Shown here: positions 27,548 to 37,908 of the stretch, in pieces
How positions within the stretch are numbered: the stretch's first letter is position 1
How the letters are laid out: the number at the start of each line of letters is the position of its first letter
Source: Enterobacter cancerogenus
GTDB taxonomy: Bacteria > Pseudomonadota > Gammaproteobacteria > Enterobacterales > Enterobacteriaceae
Direction of reading: 5' to 3'
Length of the DNA stretch: 64,000 nucleotides
NCBI GenBank assembly: GCA_000773965.1
Contig: JRUP01000026.1
Coordinates: forward strand, 221,146-285,145
Made by a program: the position numbers and the translations under genes
Notes under the pieces: generated by a model
Told to the model about the DNA's origin: nothing
Databases searched by the model: none
Seen by the model: the letters and a program-made list of their open reading frames with translations, nothing else

Positions 27548-28135
27548 ATGAATAAGACTAAGATTGCCAAAACCCTGATTGCTGCTCTGGCCTCTACTGC
27601 CCTGATGGGCGGCGCGGCGTTTGCTGCGGATACCAGCAGCACGGGTTCTAAAATCGATAGTTCTATGAAAAAAGTCGATGGTTTTATGGATGACAGCGGC
27701 ATCACCGCCAAGGCCAAAGCGGCACTGGTGGATGATGAAGCGATTAAAAGTACGGATATCTCAGTGAAAACGCATCAGGGCGTGGTCACGTTGAGCGGCT
27801 TTGTCGCTTCGCAGGATCAGGCGGAAAAAGCCGTCGCGCTGGTGCAAAAAGTTGAGGGTGTGAAATCCGTCAGTGACAAACTGCACGTTAAAGACAGCAA
27901 AGAGACCACACTGAAAGGTTATGCGGGGGATACCGCAACCACCAGTGAAATCAAAGCTAAGCTTTTAGCAGATGACATTGTGCCATCGCGCAACGTGAAG
28001 GTGGAAACCACCGATGGCGTGGTGCAGTTATCAGGAGAAGTGGCGAACCAGGCACAGTCCGATCGTGCTGAGAAAATCGCCAAAGCCATTGAAGGCGTCA
28101 AAAGCGTGAAGAATGACCTGAAGGTGAAATCTTAA
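27548..28135 (+). CDS. osmY: Osmotically induced periplasmic chaperone OsmY
   Basis: 195 residues from ATG 27548. The GAAGGA site ends at 27538, ideal for this ATG and too close for the in-frame ATG at 27539. Signal peptide ends in GGAAFA. Two BON domains follow (VKAAL-type repeats: [12 protein letters not shown] and [10 protein letters not shown], each with GVVTLSG or GVVQLSG). It closely matches E. coli OsmY, a sigma-S-controlled periplasmic chaperone for autotransporters and other exported proteins. It lies between prfC and ytjA, the conserved order. Confidence 0.95.
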   Translation: MNKTKIAKTLIAALASTALMGGAAFAADTSSTGSKIDSSMKKVDGFMDDSGITAKAKAALVDDEAIKSTDISVKTHQGVVTLSGFVASQDQAEKAVALVQKVEGVKSVSDKLHVKDSKETTLKGYAGDTATTSEIKAKLLADDIVPSRNVKVETTDGVVQLSGEVANQAQSDRAEKIAKAIEGVKSVKNDLKVKS

Positions 28136-28146
28136 CGCGAGCGAAG

Positions 28147-28168
28147 CGGCACTGTTTCGGTGCCGTTT
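28147..28168 (+). terminator. Possible weak terminator after osmY
   Basis: A 6-bp stem CGGCAC / GTGCCG with loop TGTTTCG and a short TTT tract. Short stem and T-run make partial termination more likely than full. Confidence 0.45.
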
Positions 28169-28230
28169 CGTAATAAAAACAATGTTGTATGAATAAGCAG
28201 TTCGATTTTCACTACGGTAAGGAGAGGCTT

Positions 28231-28392
28231 ATGTTTCGTTGGGGTATTATCTTTCTGGTCATCGCTCTGATTGCTGCAGCGTTAGGTTTCGGCGGTCTGG
28301 CGGGTACGGCAGCATGGGCAGCTAAAATTGTCTTCATTGTCGGTATTATTCTGTTCCTCGTAAGCCTGTTTACCGGGCGTAAACGACCCTGA
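28231..28392 (+). CDS. ytjA: Small membrane protein YtjA (DUF1328)
   Basis: 53 residues from ATG 28231, preceded by AAGGAGAGG; an in-frame ATG at 28189 has no such site. The product is almost identical to E. coli YtjA: two membrane helices separated by GFGGLAGTA and ending in TGRKRP. Function unknown. It sits 96 bp after osmY, the same neighbourhood as in E. coli. Confidence 0.93.
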   Translation: MFRWGIIFLVIALIAAALGFGGLAGTAAWAAKIVFIVGIILFLVSLFTGRKRP

Positions 28393-28570
28393 CCGATTGC
28401 GTTAACACAACGCTAACCCGCGAGTCACTAAAGCGGAGACCAGTCATTTGCGGCATAATAGGCAGCCGCACCGATTGCACGATGCAATAGGTCAGGGAAT
28501 GACAATGACTGGTTCTCCGGGATGCTGCCGTCTGCGGCTCCCTCAGAGCAGGAAAACTGAGGGACATCCA

Positions 28571-29623
28571 TTGGGAATACGCATCCCGGTGTCACTGGAC
28601 ACCTTTGAGCCCCTGGCGCTCACCCCATTTAAATCCAAAAAAATTGCTCTGGTCTGCGAAGGCGGCGGTCAACGCGGCATCTTTACCGCAGGCGTCCTTG
28701 ATGAGTTTCAGCGCGCGGATTTTAACCCGTTTCAATTGATGCTGGGCACCTCCGCAGGGGCACAAAACCTGTCTGCGTTTGTTTGCGCCCAACCGGGCTA
28801 CGCGCGCCGCGTCATCACGCGTTATACCACCAGCAAACTGTTTTTTGATCCGTTGCGCTTTGTGCGCGGCGGCCATCTGATCGATCTCGACTGGCTGATC
28901 GACATCACCAAACAAGAATTTCCTTTGTCGCTCAGCAATGCCGAAGGACTTTTTGCCAAAGGCAGCGAATTCTATATGTGCGCCTGTCGCGGTGACGATT
29001 ACCGCGCTGAATATTTCAACCCTACCAGCCTGAACTGGCACGACGTGATCAAAGCTTCCAGCGCCATTCCGGGGTTCTATCGCAGCGGCGTACTGATGGA
29101 TGGGGTGAACTATCTGGATGGCGGCATTAGCGATGCCATTCCGGTGCGTGAAGCGGCACGACGCGGTGCCGATACCATTGTGGTGATCCGCACCGTGCCA
29201 TCACAAATGTCTTACACGCCTAAATGGTTCAAACGTATGGAGCGCTGGCTGGGTGACAGCGCACTGCAGCCGATGATCAACATCCTGCATCACCATGAAG
29301 AGAGCTATCGTGAGATTCAGCAGTTTATCGAACAGCCGCCAGACGACCTGCGCATCATTGAAATTTACCCGCCGAAACCGCTGGCGAGTATGGCGCTGGG
29401 TAGCCGTTTGGCTTCACTGAATCAGGATTACCATTTAGGACGCCGCAGCGGCCGCTATTTCCTCGCGACGCTAGGCCAATGGCTGAGCGATGCCGAACCG
29501 TTCCTGCGCCAGACCACCGTAACGCCGCCGGCTGCCGTGGCGAATGCGCCAGACAATCGTGCGGTGCACACGCCGCCGCTGGCGGATAACGATGCCGACT
29601 TTGATGCAGGATCGCTGGCATGA
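28571..29623 (+). CDS. yjjU: Patatin-like phospholipase YjjU
   Basis: 350 residues from TTG 28571, chosen because E. coli YjjU starts at the same place (GQRIPVTL against GIRIPVSL) and a GAGGG site lies upstream. In-frame ATG 28505 would add 22 residues. Patatin motifs are complete: oxyanion loop CEGGGQRG, nucleophile elbow GTSAG, and DGG of the Ser-Asp dyad in YLDGGISD. Likely a cytosolic lipid acyl hydrolase of unknown substrate. It overlaps yjjV by 4 bp. Confidence 0.9.
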   Translation: MGIRIPVSLDTFEPLALTPFKSKKIALVCEGGGQRGIFTAGVLDEFQRADFNPFQLMLGTSAGAQNLSAFVCAQPGYARRVITRYTTSKLFFDPLRFVRGGHLIDLDWLIDITKQEFPLSLSNAEGLFAKGSEFYMCACRGDDYRAEYFNPTSLNWHDVIKASSAIPGFYRSGVLMDGVNYLDGGISDAIPVREAARRGADTIVVIRTVPSQMSYTPKWFKRMERWLGDSALQPMINILHHHEESYREIQQFIEQPPDDLRIIEIYPPKPLASMALGSRLASLNQDYHLGRRSGRYFLATLGQWLSDAEPFLRQTTVTPPAAVANAPDNRAVHTPPLADNDADFDAGSLA

Positions 29624-30396
29624 GATTTATCGACACCCACTGTCATTTCGATTTCCCGCCTTTTGTCGATGACGCCGCAGGCAGCATCGCCCGTGCGGCG
29701 CAGTCGGGTGTGGAACGCATTATTGTGCCGAGCGTGGACGCCAGCCGCTTTGCGTTGGTCAGCCAGCTGGCGCAGCAGCATGACGCGCTGTACGCCGCGC
29801 TGGGTCTCCATCCGATCAATATTGCCGTGCATCAGGATGCGCATCTGGATCAGCTGGAACAGTGGCTGCAAACGCCTGATAGTAAACGTGTGGCGATCGG
29901 CGAGATCGGCCTCGATCTCTATATGCAGGACGCGCAATTTGATAAGCAGACGCGATTACTGGATGCACAGCTCAAACTGGCGAAACAGTATGATTTGCCG
30001 GTGATCCTGCATTCGCGTCGCACCCACGATCAGCTGGCGCTGCATTTGCGTCGCCATGATTTACCGCGCCGTGGCGTGGTACACGGTTTTGCTGGCAGCC
30101 AGCAGCAGGCGGAACGTTTTATCCAGCTGGGCTATGCGATCGGCGTGGGCGGCACCATCACCTATGAACGCGCCAGTAAAACCCGCAACACTATTGCTAA
30201 TCTGCCGCTCACCTCGCTGTTACTGGAAACCGATGCGCCCGATATGCCGTTGCAGGGTTATCAGGGGCAGCCCAACCGTCCTGAGCGCGCGCGTAACGTG
30301 TTTGATGTGCTGTGTCAGCTGCGCAGTGAATCGCCCGATATCATTGCTGATACGCTGTGGCAGAACAGCCTGCGCGTGTTTGCCCTGCCTGCCTGA
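29620..30396 (+). CDS. yjjV: TatD-family metal-dependent hydrolase YjjV
   Basis: 258 residues. TatD signatures: THCHFDF at the N-terminus, AIGEIGLDLY, LHSRRTHDQL, HGFAGS and LLLETDAPDMP. These ligate two metals in a TIM barrel; family members act as 3'-5' DNases or phosphoesterases. It is translationally coupled to yjjU (ATGA). In E. coli yjjW-yjjI follow; here the deo promoter follows directly. Confidence 0.92.
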   Translation: MRFIDTHCHFDFPPFVDDAAGSIARAAQSGVERIIVPSVDASRFALVSQLAQQHDALYAALGLHPINIAVHQDAHLDQLEQWLQTPDSKRVAIGEIGLDLYMQDAQFDKQTRLLDAQLKLAKQYDLPVILHSRRTHDQLALHLRRHDLPRRGVVHGFAGSQQQAERFIQLGYAIGVGGTITYERASKTRNTIANLPLTSLLLETDAPDMPLQGYQGQPNRPERARNVFDVLCQLRSESPDIIADTLWQNSLRVFALPA

Positions 30397-30485
30397 TCTC
30401 CTCCCGACACAATCTGGATTTGCCGCTATTTTGGCCGGCATTGGCTACAGTATTAAAATCGGCATTACACATTCTCGCCCTGTTT

Positions 30486-30501
30486 TGTGATAATATTCAC
30501 A
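30486..30501. promoter_or_regulatory. CRP site, far upstream in deo promoter
   Basis: TGTGATAATATTCACA is a perfect TGTGA-N6-TCACA CRP site, 56 bp upstream of the next CRP site and about 150 bp before the inferred start of deo transcription. E. coli deoP2 uses two sites, so this is an extra one. Confidence 0.75.
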
Positions 30502-30541
30502 ACCTGTATTACGCCTGAAAACCGCTGTGCTAGCGATTATT

Positions 30542-30557
30542 TGTGATTTAAATCACT
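30542..30557. promoter_or_regulatory. CRP site 2 of deo promoter
   Basis: TGTGATTTAAATCACT matches 9 of 10 CRP core bases. Its centre (30549.5) is 53 bp upstream of CRP site 1, the same spacing as the -93.5 and -40.5 sites of E. coli deoP2. Confidence 0.75.
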
Positions 30558-30594
30558 AAATAATTGTATTCATATGACGAATTTTCTTTTTTCA

Positions 30595-30610
30595 TGTGAC
30601 ATGAAGCGCA
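30595..30610. promoter_or_regulatory. CRP site 1 of deo promoter
   Basis: TGTGACATGAAGCGCA has a perfect left arm and a weak right arm. Its centre (30602.5) is about 40 bp before the inferred start site. CytR would be expected to bind between this and site 2, as in E. coli. Confidence 0.65.
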
Positions 30611-30628
30611 ATTCATTCAGGTGTAGTT

Positions 30629-30644
30629 TGTTAGAATTATCACA
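30629..30644 (+). promoter_or_regulatory. DeoR operator overlapping the deo -10 box
   Basis: TGTTAGAATTATCACA matches 14 of 16 bases of the DeoR operator. The TAGAAT inside it (30632-30637) serves as the -10 element, as in E. coli deoP2. Predicted transcription start is near 30643, and the deoC start codon follows at 30689. Confidence 0.75.
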
Positions 30645-30688
30645 TTATCCGGTGGGCGTCGTCTGCCGGTCACCTTTTGGAGAGCATC

Positions 30689-31468
30689 ATGACCGATCTT
30701 AAAGCGGCTGCACAACGCGCCCTGCAACTGATGGATTTGACCACCCTGAACGAAGATGACACCGATGAGAAGGTGATCGCGCTGTGTCATCAGGCGAAAT
30801 CGCCAGCCGGTAATACCGCAGCGATCTGCATCTATCCACGTTTTATCCCTGCGGCACGTAAAGCACTGCGCGAGCAGGGCACGCCTGATATCCGCATCGC
30901 CACGGTCACTAACTTCCCGCACGGCAACGATGACGTTGAGATCGCGCTGGCAGAAACCCGTGCGGCGATCGCCTACGGTGCAGACGAAGTGGACGTGGTC
31001 TTCCCGTATCGCGCGCTGATTGCCGGCAACCGCGATATCGGTTTTGAGCTGGTGAAAGCCTGTAAAGAAGCCTGTGCTGCCGCCAACGTGCTGCTGAAAG
31101 TGATCATCGAAACCGGTGAGCTGAAAGAAGAAGCGCTGATTCGCGCAGCGTCTGAAATCGCGATCGATGCGGGCGCGGATTTCATCAAAACCTCCACCGG
31201 TAAAGTGCCGGTCAACGCCACGCCAGAAGTGGCCGCGATCATGATGCAGGTGATTCACGATAAAGGCGTGCAGCAGCTGGTGGGCTTCAAGCCGGCGGGC
31301 GGCGTGCGCACGGCGGAAGATGCCGCGATCTATCTGAAGCTGGCGGATGACATTCTGGGTGAAGGCTGGGCGGATGCACGCCACTTCCGCTTTGGTGCTT
31401 CAAGCCTGCTGGCGAGCCTGCTGAATACGCTGGGCCACGCGACAGCGACCAGCAAAGCGGGCTACTGA
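30689..31468 (+). CDS. deoC: Deoxyribose-phosphate aldolase
   Basis: 259 residues, same length as E. coli DeoC; start ATG 30689 has TTGGAGAG upstream. The Schiff-base lysine lies in DFIKTSTGK, with [10 protein letters not shown] and [10 protein letters not shown] also typical. It splits 2-deoxyribose-5-phosphate into acetaldehyde and glyceraldehyde-3-phosphate. First gene of deoCABD for use of deoxynucleosides. Confidence 0.97.
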   Translation: MTDLKAAAQRALQLMDLTTLNEDDTDEKVIALCHQAKSPAGNTAAICIYPRFIPAARKALREQGTPDIRIATVTNFPHGNDDVEIALAETRAAIAYGADEVDVVFPYRALIAGNRDIGFELVKACKEACAAANVLLKVIIETGELKEEALIRAASEIAIDAGADFIKTSTGKVPVNATPEVAAIMMQVIHDKGVQQLVGFKPAGGVRTAEDAAIYLKLADDILGEGWADARHFRFGASSLLASLLNTLGHATATSKAGY

Positions 31469-31547
31469 TCCCAGCCTCAGGGTCGCCATCAATGGCGACC
31501 CAAATAATGTTTGGTGCATTTCACAGCAATCTCCCGGGGAGGCAACC

Positions 31548-32870
31548 TTGTTCCTGCCACAAGAAATTATTCGAAAAAAACGCGACGGCCAGCCACTGAG
31601 CGAAGCGGAGATCCGTTTCTTTATCAATGGCGTGCGCGACAACAGCGTATCAGAAGGTCAGATTGCCGCGCTGGCAATGACCATCTACTTCCACGATATG
31701 AACCTTGAAGAGCGCGTGGCGCTGACCATGGCGATGCGCGATTCCGGCTCGGTGCTCAACTGGCAGTCGTTGAACCTCAACGGCCCGATTGTAGATAAGC
31801 ACTCCACCGGCGGCGTGGGCGATGTGACTTCGCTAATGCTCGGCCCGATGGTGGCAGCGTGTGGCGGTTATGTCCCGATGATCTCCGGGCGCGGCCTCGG
31901 CCACACCGGCGGCACGCTGGATAAGCTGGAAGCCATCCCCGGTTTCGATATCTTCCCGAGCGACGATCGTTTCCGCCAGATCATCAAGGATGTCGGTATC
32001 GCGATTATCGGCCAGACCAACTCACTGGCCCCCGCCGATAAACGTTTCTACGCCACGCGTGATATCACCGCTACCGTTGACTCGATCCCGCTGATCACCG
32101 CCTCGATCCTTGCCAAAAAACTGGCGGAAGGATTGGATGCGCTGGTGATGGATGTGAAAGTCGGTTCCGGTGCCTTTATGCCCACCTTCGAGGCTTCCGA
32201 AAACCTGGCGCAGGCGATTGTTGGCGTGGCGAACGGCGCGGGCTGCAAAACCACCGCGCTGCTCACTGACATGAATCAGGTGCTGGCATCCACCGCCGGT
32301 AATGCGCTGGAAGTGCGTGAAGCGGTGCAGTTCCTCACTGGCGAAGCGCGCAACCCGCGCTTGCTGGAAGTGACCATGGCGCTGTGCTCGGAAATGCTGA
32401 TCTCCGGCAAGCTGGCCGACAACGACGCCGAAGCACGACAGAAATTGCAGAACGTGCTGGATAACGGTCAAGCGGCGGAAGTGTTTGCGCGCATGGTGGC
32501 GGCGCAGAATGGTCCGGTGGATTTCATCGAGCGGATGGACAGCTATCTGCCTGCACCGACCCTGAGCAAAGCGGTGTACGCCGATCGCGCCGGGATTGTC
32601 AGCGCCATGGATACCCGTGCGCTGGGTATGGCGGTGGTGTCGCTGGGTGGAGGTCGTCAGCGTGCCAGCGACAGCATTGATTACAGCGTGGGCTTAAGTG
32701 ACATGACCACGCTCGGCACGCAGGTTGATGCACAGCGCCCGCTGGCGGTGATTCATGCCGCGTCGGAAGCGCAGTGGCAGCAGGCTGCGGAAGCGGTCAA
32801 AGCAGCTATCACGTTGAGTGATAGCGCGCCTGCGGAAACGCCGGTGGTCTATCGCCGCGTCAGCGAGTAA
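31548..32870 (+). CDS. deoA: Thymidine phosphorylase
   Basis: 440 residues, equal to E. coli DeoA, including the TTG start, here with a GGGGAGG site seven bases upstream. Conserved KHSTGGVGD phosphate-binding loop and [11 protein letters not shown]. It splits thymidine and deoxyuridine with phosphate, giving 2-deoxyribose-1-phosphate. Second gene of the operon; 79 bp from deoC. Confidence 0.97.
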   Translation: MFLPQEIIRKKRDGQPLSEAEIRFFINGVRDNSVSEGQIAALAMTIYFHDMNLEERVALTMAMRDSGSVLNWQSLNLNGPIVDKHSTGGVGDVTSLMLGPMVAACGGYVPMISGRGLGHTGGTLDKLEAIPGFDIFPSDDRFRQIIKDVGIAIIGQTNSLAPADKRFYATRDITATVDSIPLITASILAKKLAEGLDALVMDVKVGSGAFMPTFEASENLAQAIVGVANGAGCKTTALLTDMNQVLASTAGNALEVREAVQFLTGEARNPRLLEVTMALCSEMLISGKLADNDAEARQKLQNVLDNGQAAEVFARMVAAQNGPVDFIERMDSYLPAPTLSKAVYADRAGIVSAMDTRALGMAVVSLGGGRQRASDSIDYSVGLSDMTTLGTQVDAQRPLAVIHAASEAQWQQAAEAVKAAITLSDSAPAETPVVYRRVSE

Positions 32871-32961
32871 CGCTTCTTCGTGCCAGGCAGCGGCCATTCG
32901 GGTATACTGATCTGATCGCTTTTTTTTGACTTGTCATCGCGCCATTGCGCAGGAGACTTGC

Positions 32962-34185
32962 ATGAAACGTGCTTTTATTATGGTTCTCGACTCCTTCGGG
33001 ATCGGCTCCAGCAAAGACGCCGATAAATTCGGTGATGAAGGATCGGATACGCTCGGCCATATCGCCGAAGCGTGCTTCGAAGGCCGCGCCAATGAAGGTC
33101 GCGAAGGCCCGTTGCATCTGCCAAACCTGACCGCGCTCGGTCTGGGTAAAGCCGCTGAACTCTCTACCGGCCGCTTCCCGCCGGGCCTCGACGCCAATGC
33201 CGAAATCATTGGTGCCTACGCTTACGCCAGCGAGCTGTCATCCGGTAAAGATACGCCGTCAGGCCACTGGGAAATCGCCGGCGTGCCGGTACTGTTTGAC
33301 TGGGGCTACTTCAGCGACAAAGAGAACAGCTTCCCGCAGGAGCTGCTCGACGTGCTGGTAAAACGCGCCGATTTGCCGGGTTATCTTGGTAACTGCCATT
33401 CGTCCGGTACGGTGATCCTCGACCAGTTGGGCGAAGAACACATGAAATCCGGCAAGCCGATTTTCTACACCTCGGCGGACTCGGTGTTCCAGATTGCCTG
33501 TCACGAAGAGACCTTTGGTCTGGATCGTCTGTATGAGCTGTGCGAAATCGCGCGTGAAGAGCTGACCAACGGTGGCTACAACATCGGCCGTGTGATTGCG
33601 CGTCCGTTTGTCGGCGACAAAGCGGGCAACTTCGAGCGTACCGGCAACCGTCACGATCTGGCGGTGGAACCGCCTGCGCCGACCATGCTGAAAAAGCTGG
33701 TGGACGAGAAGGGCGGCGAAGTGATCTCCGTGGGTAAAATTGCGGATATCTACGCCGAGCAGGGCATCACCCAGAAAGTGAAAGCTACCGGGCTGGATGC
33801 ACTGTTTAACGCCACCATCGAGCAGATGAAAAAGGCGCCGGACAATTCCATCGTCTTCACCAACTTCGTTGATTTTGACTCCACCTGGGGCCATCGTCGC
33901 GATATCGCCGGATATGCGGGGGGTTTAGAGTTCTTCGACCGTCGTTTGCCGGAGCTGATGGCGCTGGTGAAAGAGGGTGATATTCTGATCCTCACCGCCG
34001 ACCACGGTTGTGACCCAAGCTGGAAGGGCACCGAGCACACGCGAGAGCACATCCCGATTTTGATTTATGGTCCGAAAGTGAAGCCAGGATCGCTGGGTTA
34101 TCGCGATACCTTTGCGGATATCGGCCAGACCATTGCGAAGTATTTTGGCCTGTCCAGCATGGACTACGGCAAAAGCCTGCTGTAA
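32962..34185 (+). CDS. deoB: Phosphopentomutase
   Basis: 407 residues, equal to E. coli DeoB; ATG 32962 follows AGGAGA. Alkaline-phosphatase-fold metal motifs: VLDSFGIGS at the start, [19 protein letters not shown] and TADHGCDP. It converts deoxyribose-1-phosphate to the 5-phosphate. Third gene of deoCABD. Confidence 0.97.
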   Translation: MKRAFIMVLDSFGIGSSKDADKFGDEGSDTLGHIAEACFEGRANEGREGPLHLPNLTALGLGKAAELSTGRFPPGLDANAEIIGAYAYASELSSGKDTPSGHWEIAGVPVLFDWGYFSDKENSFPQELLDVLVKRADLPGYLGNCHSSGTVILDQLGEEHMKSGKPIFYTSADSVFQIACHEETFGLDRLYELCEIAREELTNGGYNIGRVIARPFVGDKAGNFERTGNRHDLAVEPPAPTMLKKLVDEKGGEVISVGKIADIYAEQGITQKVKATGLDALFNATIEQMKKAPDNSIVFTNFVDFDSTWGHRRDIAGYAGGLEFFDRRLPELMALVKEGDILILTADHGCDPSWKGTEHTREHIPILIYGPKVKPGSLGYRDTFADIGQTIAKYFGLSSMDYGKSLL

Positions 34186-34218
34186 AACAGCCCACCAATT
34201 TTAAAAAGGAAAATAACC

Positions 34219-34932
34219 ATGGCAACGCCTCATATTAATGCAGAAATGGGTGACTTCGCGGACGTGGTGCTGATGCCGGGCGATCCGCTGCGCGCTAAGC
34301 ACATCGCAGAAACCTTCCTGGAGGATGCGGTTGAAGTGAACAACGTGCGCGGCATGCTGGGTTACACCGGGACGTACAAAGGTCGTAAGATTTCGGTCAT
34401 GGGTCACGGTATGGGGATTCCATCCTGCTCAATCTACACTAAAGAGCTGATCACCGATTTCGGCGTGAAGAAAATCATCCGTGTCGGTTCATGCGGCGCG
34501 GTGCGTGCCGATGTGAAACTGCGTGACGTGGTGATTGGTCTGGGTGCTTGCACCGATTCCAAAGTGAACCGTATGCGTTTCAAGGATCACGACTTCGCGG
34601 CGATTGCGGACTTCGACATGGTGCGTAACGCGGTTGATGCCGCCAAAGCGCTGGGTGTGGACGCACGCGTTGGCAACATCTTTTCTGCTGACCTGTTCTA
34701 TACGCCAGATCCGCAGATGTTCGACGTAATGGAGAAGTACGGCATCCTCGGTGTGGAAATGGAAGCGGCCGGTATTTACGGCGTGGCGGCGGAGTTCGGT
34801 GCTAAAGCGCTGACCATCTGCACCGTGTCGGATCATATCCGCACGCACGAGCAGACCACGGCGGCTGAGCGCCAGACCACCTTCAACGATATGATCAAGA
34901 TCGCGCTGGAGTCGGTGCTGCTGGGGGATTAA
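34219..34932 (+). CDS. deoD: Purine nucleoside phosphorylase DeoD
   Basis: 237 residues, hexameric PNP family. Conserved [33 protein letters not shown] and TVSDHI. It splits purine nucleosides with phosphate, ending the operon. The AAAAAGGAAAATAACC leader gives a good ribosome-binding site. A GC hairpin (34950-34969) without T-run lies 18 bp after the stop. Confidence 0.97.
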   Translation: MATPHINAEMGDFADVVLMPGDPLRAKHIAETFLEDAVEVNNVRGMLGYTGTYKGRKISVMGHGMGIPSCSIYTKELITDFGVKKIIRVGSCGAVRADVKLRDVVIGLGACTDSKVNRMRFKDHDFAAIADFDMVRNAVDAAKALGVDARVGNIFSADLFYTPDPQMFDVMEKYGILGVEMEAAGIYGVAAEFGAKALTICTVSDHIRTHEQTTAAERQTTFNDMIKIALESVLLGD

Positions 34933-35218
34933 TCCCGTCTGTTTTGTTCGGTGCGCTTCAACGCGCACCTGACGAAACGCATCAGCGCACAGGGTCGTCA
35001 TGGGTGGCGGCCTTGTTCTTCTTCGCGCGAAATGAATCCTGCCATTTATCACCACCTCGTTACTCACCGCTCGGAATCATCGATACCACTCAGGGCGACC
35101 TGAACCTCTCCTCGTAAACATCTGACACACTTTTACCCAGGCTTGTGCATCTTCGTGCTGGCTCTAAAGCCATCTCTGCTTATCATTAGCGTGATAACAA
35201 AGAGACTAAGCCCCCCTG

Positions 35219-37096
35219 ATGAATTTCCGTAATTTCGAAGCTGAAGAAAAACTGTTTGTCCGCCGTGCGCTTGTCGCTTTTGCTCTGGTCGTCATCTGTT
35301 TCATTATCCTTGGCGTTAACCTGTATCGTCTGCAGGTGGATCAGCACAGCTATTACCAGACGCGCTCCAACGAAAACGACATCAAAATGATCCCCATCGC
35401 GCCGACGCGAGGGTTGATCTACGATCGCAACGGTATTCCGCTGGTACGTAACGTCACCTGGTACGACATCCTCGTGACGCCTTACAAACTCGACAATATG
35501 CAGGAAACGCTGAAGCAGCTGACGCCGATTGTCGACCTGACGCCGGAAGAAATTGAAACCTTCGAGCACGAACTCAAACAGAACAGCCGCTATAAGCCGG
35601 TCGAGTTAAAAGCAGAACTCACCGATGAGCAGGTGGCGCGCTTCTCCGTCAATCAGTTCCGTTTCACCGGCGTGGCCATCGACACCTATGAGGACCGCGA
35701 GTATCCCTATGGAGCCGATTTAGCCCATGTGGTGGGCTATGTTTCCAAGATCAACGATAACGATTTCAAACGCCTGAATGCCGAAGGCGTCGGCGAAAAC
35801 TATGCTGCTGACCACAACATCGGTAAGCAGGGCATTGAAGGCTATTACGAGTCCATTTTGCACGGCAAAACCGGTTATCAGGAAGTGGAAGTGGATAACC
35901 ACGGTCGTATTGTGCGCGTGCTGAAAGAAGTGCCGCCGGTTGCCGGCCAGAACGTCTATCTGACGCTGGATTTGCATCTGCAGCAGTACGTTGAGAGCCA
36001 GCTCGCCGGCCAGCGTGCGGCGGCGCTGATTGAAGATCCGCGCGATGGCAGCGTGCTGGCAATGGTATCTGCGCCGAGCTATGACCCGAATCCGTTTGTA
36101 AAAGGCATCAGCTACAAAGCCTACAAAACGTTGCTGCAGGACAAAAATCTGCCGCTGATCAACCGTGTCACGCAAGGCCTGTATCCACCGGCCTCGACAG
36201 TTAAACCCTATATGGCGATGTCCGCGCTGCTGACCAAGGTGATCACCCCAAGCTTTACTATTTTTGGCGCGCCGACCTGGACCCTGCCAGGCACCGATCG
36301 TAAGTATCGTGACTGGAAAAAGTCGGGGCATGGCACGCTGGATGTCACCAAGGCGATTGAGGAGTCGGCGGACAGCTTCTTCTATCAGGTGGCGTTTATG
36401 ATGGGTATCGATCGTATTCATACCATGCTGAGCCAGTTTGGCTACGGCAAACCCACCGGCATCGATCTCAATGAAGAGTATTCAGGATTGCTGCCAAGTC
36501 GTGAATGGAAGCAGAAAGTGCATAAACACGCGTGGTATCAAGGCGATACGGTGTCGGTGGGGATTGGTCAGGGGTACTGGATTGCGACGCCGATTCAGAT
36601 GGTGAAAGCACTGGTGGCACTCCTCAATAATGGCCGGGTGATTAATCCGCACCTGCTGGAGAAATCGCAGCGCGGCACCGAGCAGCAGCTGTATCAGCCG
36701 AAAGACCCGCAGCCGCAGATTGGCGATCCAAAATCACCGTATTGGTCGCTGGTGCGTCACGCGATGTTCGGCATGGCGAATGCACCGAACGGCACCGGTT
36801 ATAAGTATTTCCACACCGCGCCTTACGGCATTGCGGCGAAGTCGGGGACGTCTCAGGTGTTCAGTCTGAAGCAGAACCAGGTCTACAACGCGAAAATGAT
36901 CCCGACGCGCCTGCGTGACCACATCTTCTATACCGCGTTCGCACCGTTTAATGATCCGAAAGTCGCAGTGGCGTTGATTCTGGAAAACGGGGGAAGTGAA
37001 GGGGTGACGGCAGCACCGTTGATGCGCAATATTCTCGATCACATCTTCCTGCCGCCACCGTCTGAGCCGCCGGTAGAAACGGCGCAGAAAAATTAA
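35219..37096 (+). CDS. PBP2-family transpeptidase (MrdA paralogue)
   Basis: 625 residues. Short cytosolic start, one membrane anchor (about residues 17-38), pedestal domain, then transpeptidase domain with SxxK at Ser326 (PASTVKP), SxD at Ser383 (ESADSFFY) and KSGT at Lys541. This is a class B PBP of the elongasome type. No rodA, rlpA or rsmH lies nearby, whereas mrdA is normally beside rodA, so it is probably a second copy rather than the housekeeping one. Salmonella has a comparable extra PBP2 used at acid pH. A 286-bp upstream gap probably holds its promoter. Confidence 0.85.
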   Translation: MNFRNFEAEEKLFVRRALVAFALVVICFIILGVNLYRLQVDQHSYYQTRSNENDIKMIPIAPTRGLIYDRNGIPLVRNVTWYDILVTPYKLDNMQETLKQLTPIVDLTPEEIETFEHELKQNSRYKPVELKAELTDEQVARFSVNQFRFTGVAIDTYEDREYPYGADLAHVVGYVSKINDNDFKRLNAEGVGENYAADHNIGKQGIEGYYESILHGKTGYQEVEVDNHGRIVRVLKEVPPVAGQNVYLTLDLHLQQYVESQLAGQRAAALIEDPRDGSVLAMVSAPSYDPNPFVKGISYKAYKTLLQDKNLPLINRVTQGLYPPASTVKPYMAMSALLTKVITPSFTIFGAPTWTLPGTDRKYRDWKKSGHGTLDVTKAIEESADSFFYQVAFMMGIDRIHTMLSQFGYGKPTGIDLNEEYSGLLPSREWKQKVHKHAWYQGDTVSVGIGQGYWIATPIQMVKALVALLNNGRVINPHLLEKSQRGTEQQLYQPKDPQPQIGDPKSPYWSLVRHAMFGMANAPNGTGYKYFHTAPYGIAAKSGTSQVFSLKQNQVYNAKMIPTRLRDHIFYTAFAPFNDPKVAVALILENGGSEGVTAAPLMRNILDHIFLPPPSEPPVETAQKN

Positions 37097-37106
37097 TTTG
37101 CGCGAG

Positions 37107-37134
37107 ATCGCACCCAACGTTGCGGTGCGATTTA
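37107..37134 (+). terminator. Probable terminator after PBP2 gene
   Basis: An 8-bp stem ATCGCACC / GGTGCGAT followed by TTAT, 10 bp past the stop. The T-run is short. It separates this gene from the convergent sia operon. Confidence 0.6.
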
Positions 37135-37197
37135 TCGCGCGATCCTGAGCGGTAATGCTGATCTCTGCGCTATAAATGCTGTCGCGACAAGGCTCTT

Positions 37198-37908
37198 CTA
37201 GCGGAAGAAAACCCGGTTGCGACCGTGGTTTTTCGCATCATATAGAGCGGCATCAGCATTGTTATACAGGGTTTCGAAATCGGAACCCGGTTTGCCATAG
37301 CTCACGCCGAGGCTGGCCGTCACTAACTGACCCGGCAGCACCGCCAGTGGCGAGGCGTTCAGGGAGGCGTGAATCGCGCCCGCGACAATCACCGCGTCCG
37401 ATAAACGGTAGTGCGGCAGCAGCACGGTAAACTCTTCACCGCCAATACGGCCAATGCTGGCATCTTCCGGACAGTGCGTCTGAATACGCGACACCAGGCC
37501 GCAAATCACCTTATCGCCCATCGGATGTCCGAACTCATCGTTGATCTTCTTGAAGTGGTCGATATCGAGAATGATCAGCGCCGCCGGGCCATTGCTCAAC
37601 GTATTCGTAATACGCTGAATGATGGCACCGCGGTTCCAGACAGCAGTGAGTGGGTCGTGGCTGGCTTTGTATTCCAGCTCCTGAGCCAGTTGATGCAGCT
37701 GCTCATTGACGCGGTTCAGCTCGCGTTCAGCACGGTCACTGCGCGAGATCATGCGATAGGTCTCACGCATCAGGCGCTGATAGTGGCGATTAACGTTCAG
37801 CAAGGCATTACGATAATCGTCTGCACTGAGCGAGGTCTGAGCCGCAACATCCTGAGCGCGCGTTAGCACCTCGCTCTCTTCGCGAAACAGCTCATTCAGG
37901 TCCATCAT
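37198..37908 (-). CDS. siaD: Diguanylate cyclase SiaD
   Basis: 236 residues: a helical N-terminal region (about 1-75) then a GGDEF domain with RIGGEEF. The classic RxxD inhibitory motif is missing (PEDA at that place). It is last of a four-gene minus-strand operon and overlaps siaC by 4 bp. In Pseudomonas aeruginosa SiaD makes c-di-GMP only when bound by unphosphorylated SiaC; the same is inferred here from synteny. No membrane helices, so cytosolic. Confidence 0.87.
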   Translation of the reverse strand: MMDLNELFREESEVLTRAQDVAAQTSLSADDYRNALLNVNRHYQRLMRETYRMISRSDRAERELNRVNEQLHQLAQELEYKASHDPLTAVWNRGAIIQRITNTLSNGPAALIILDIDHFKKINDEFGHPMGDKVICGLVSRIQTHCPEDASIGRIGGEEFTVLLPHYRLSDAVIVAGAIHASLNASPLAVLPGQLVTASLGVSYGKPGSDFETLYNNADAALYDAKNHGRNRVFFR

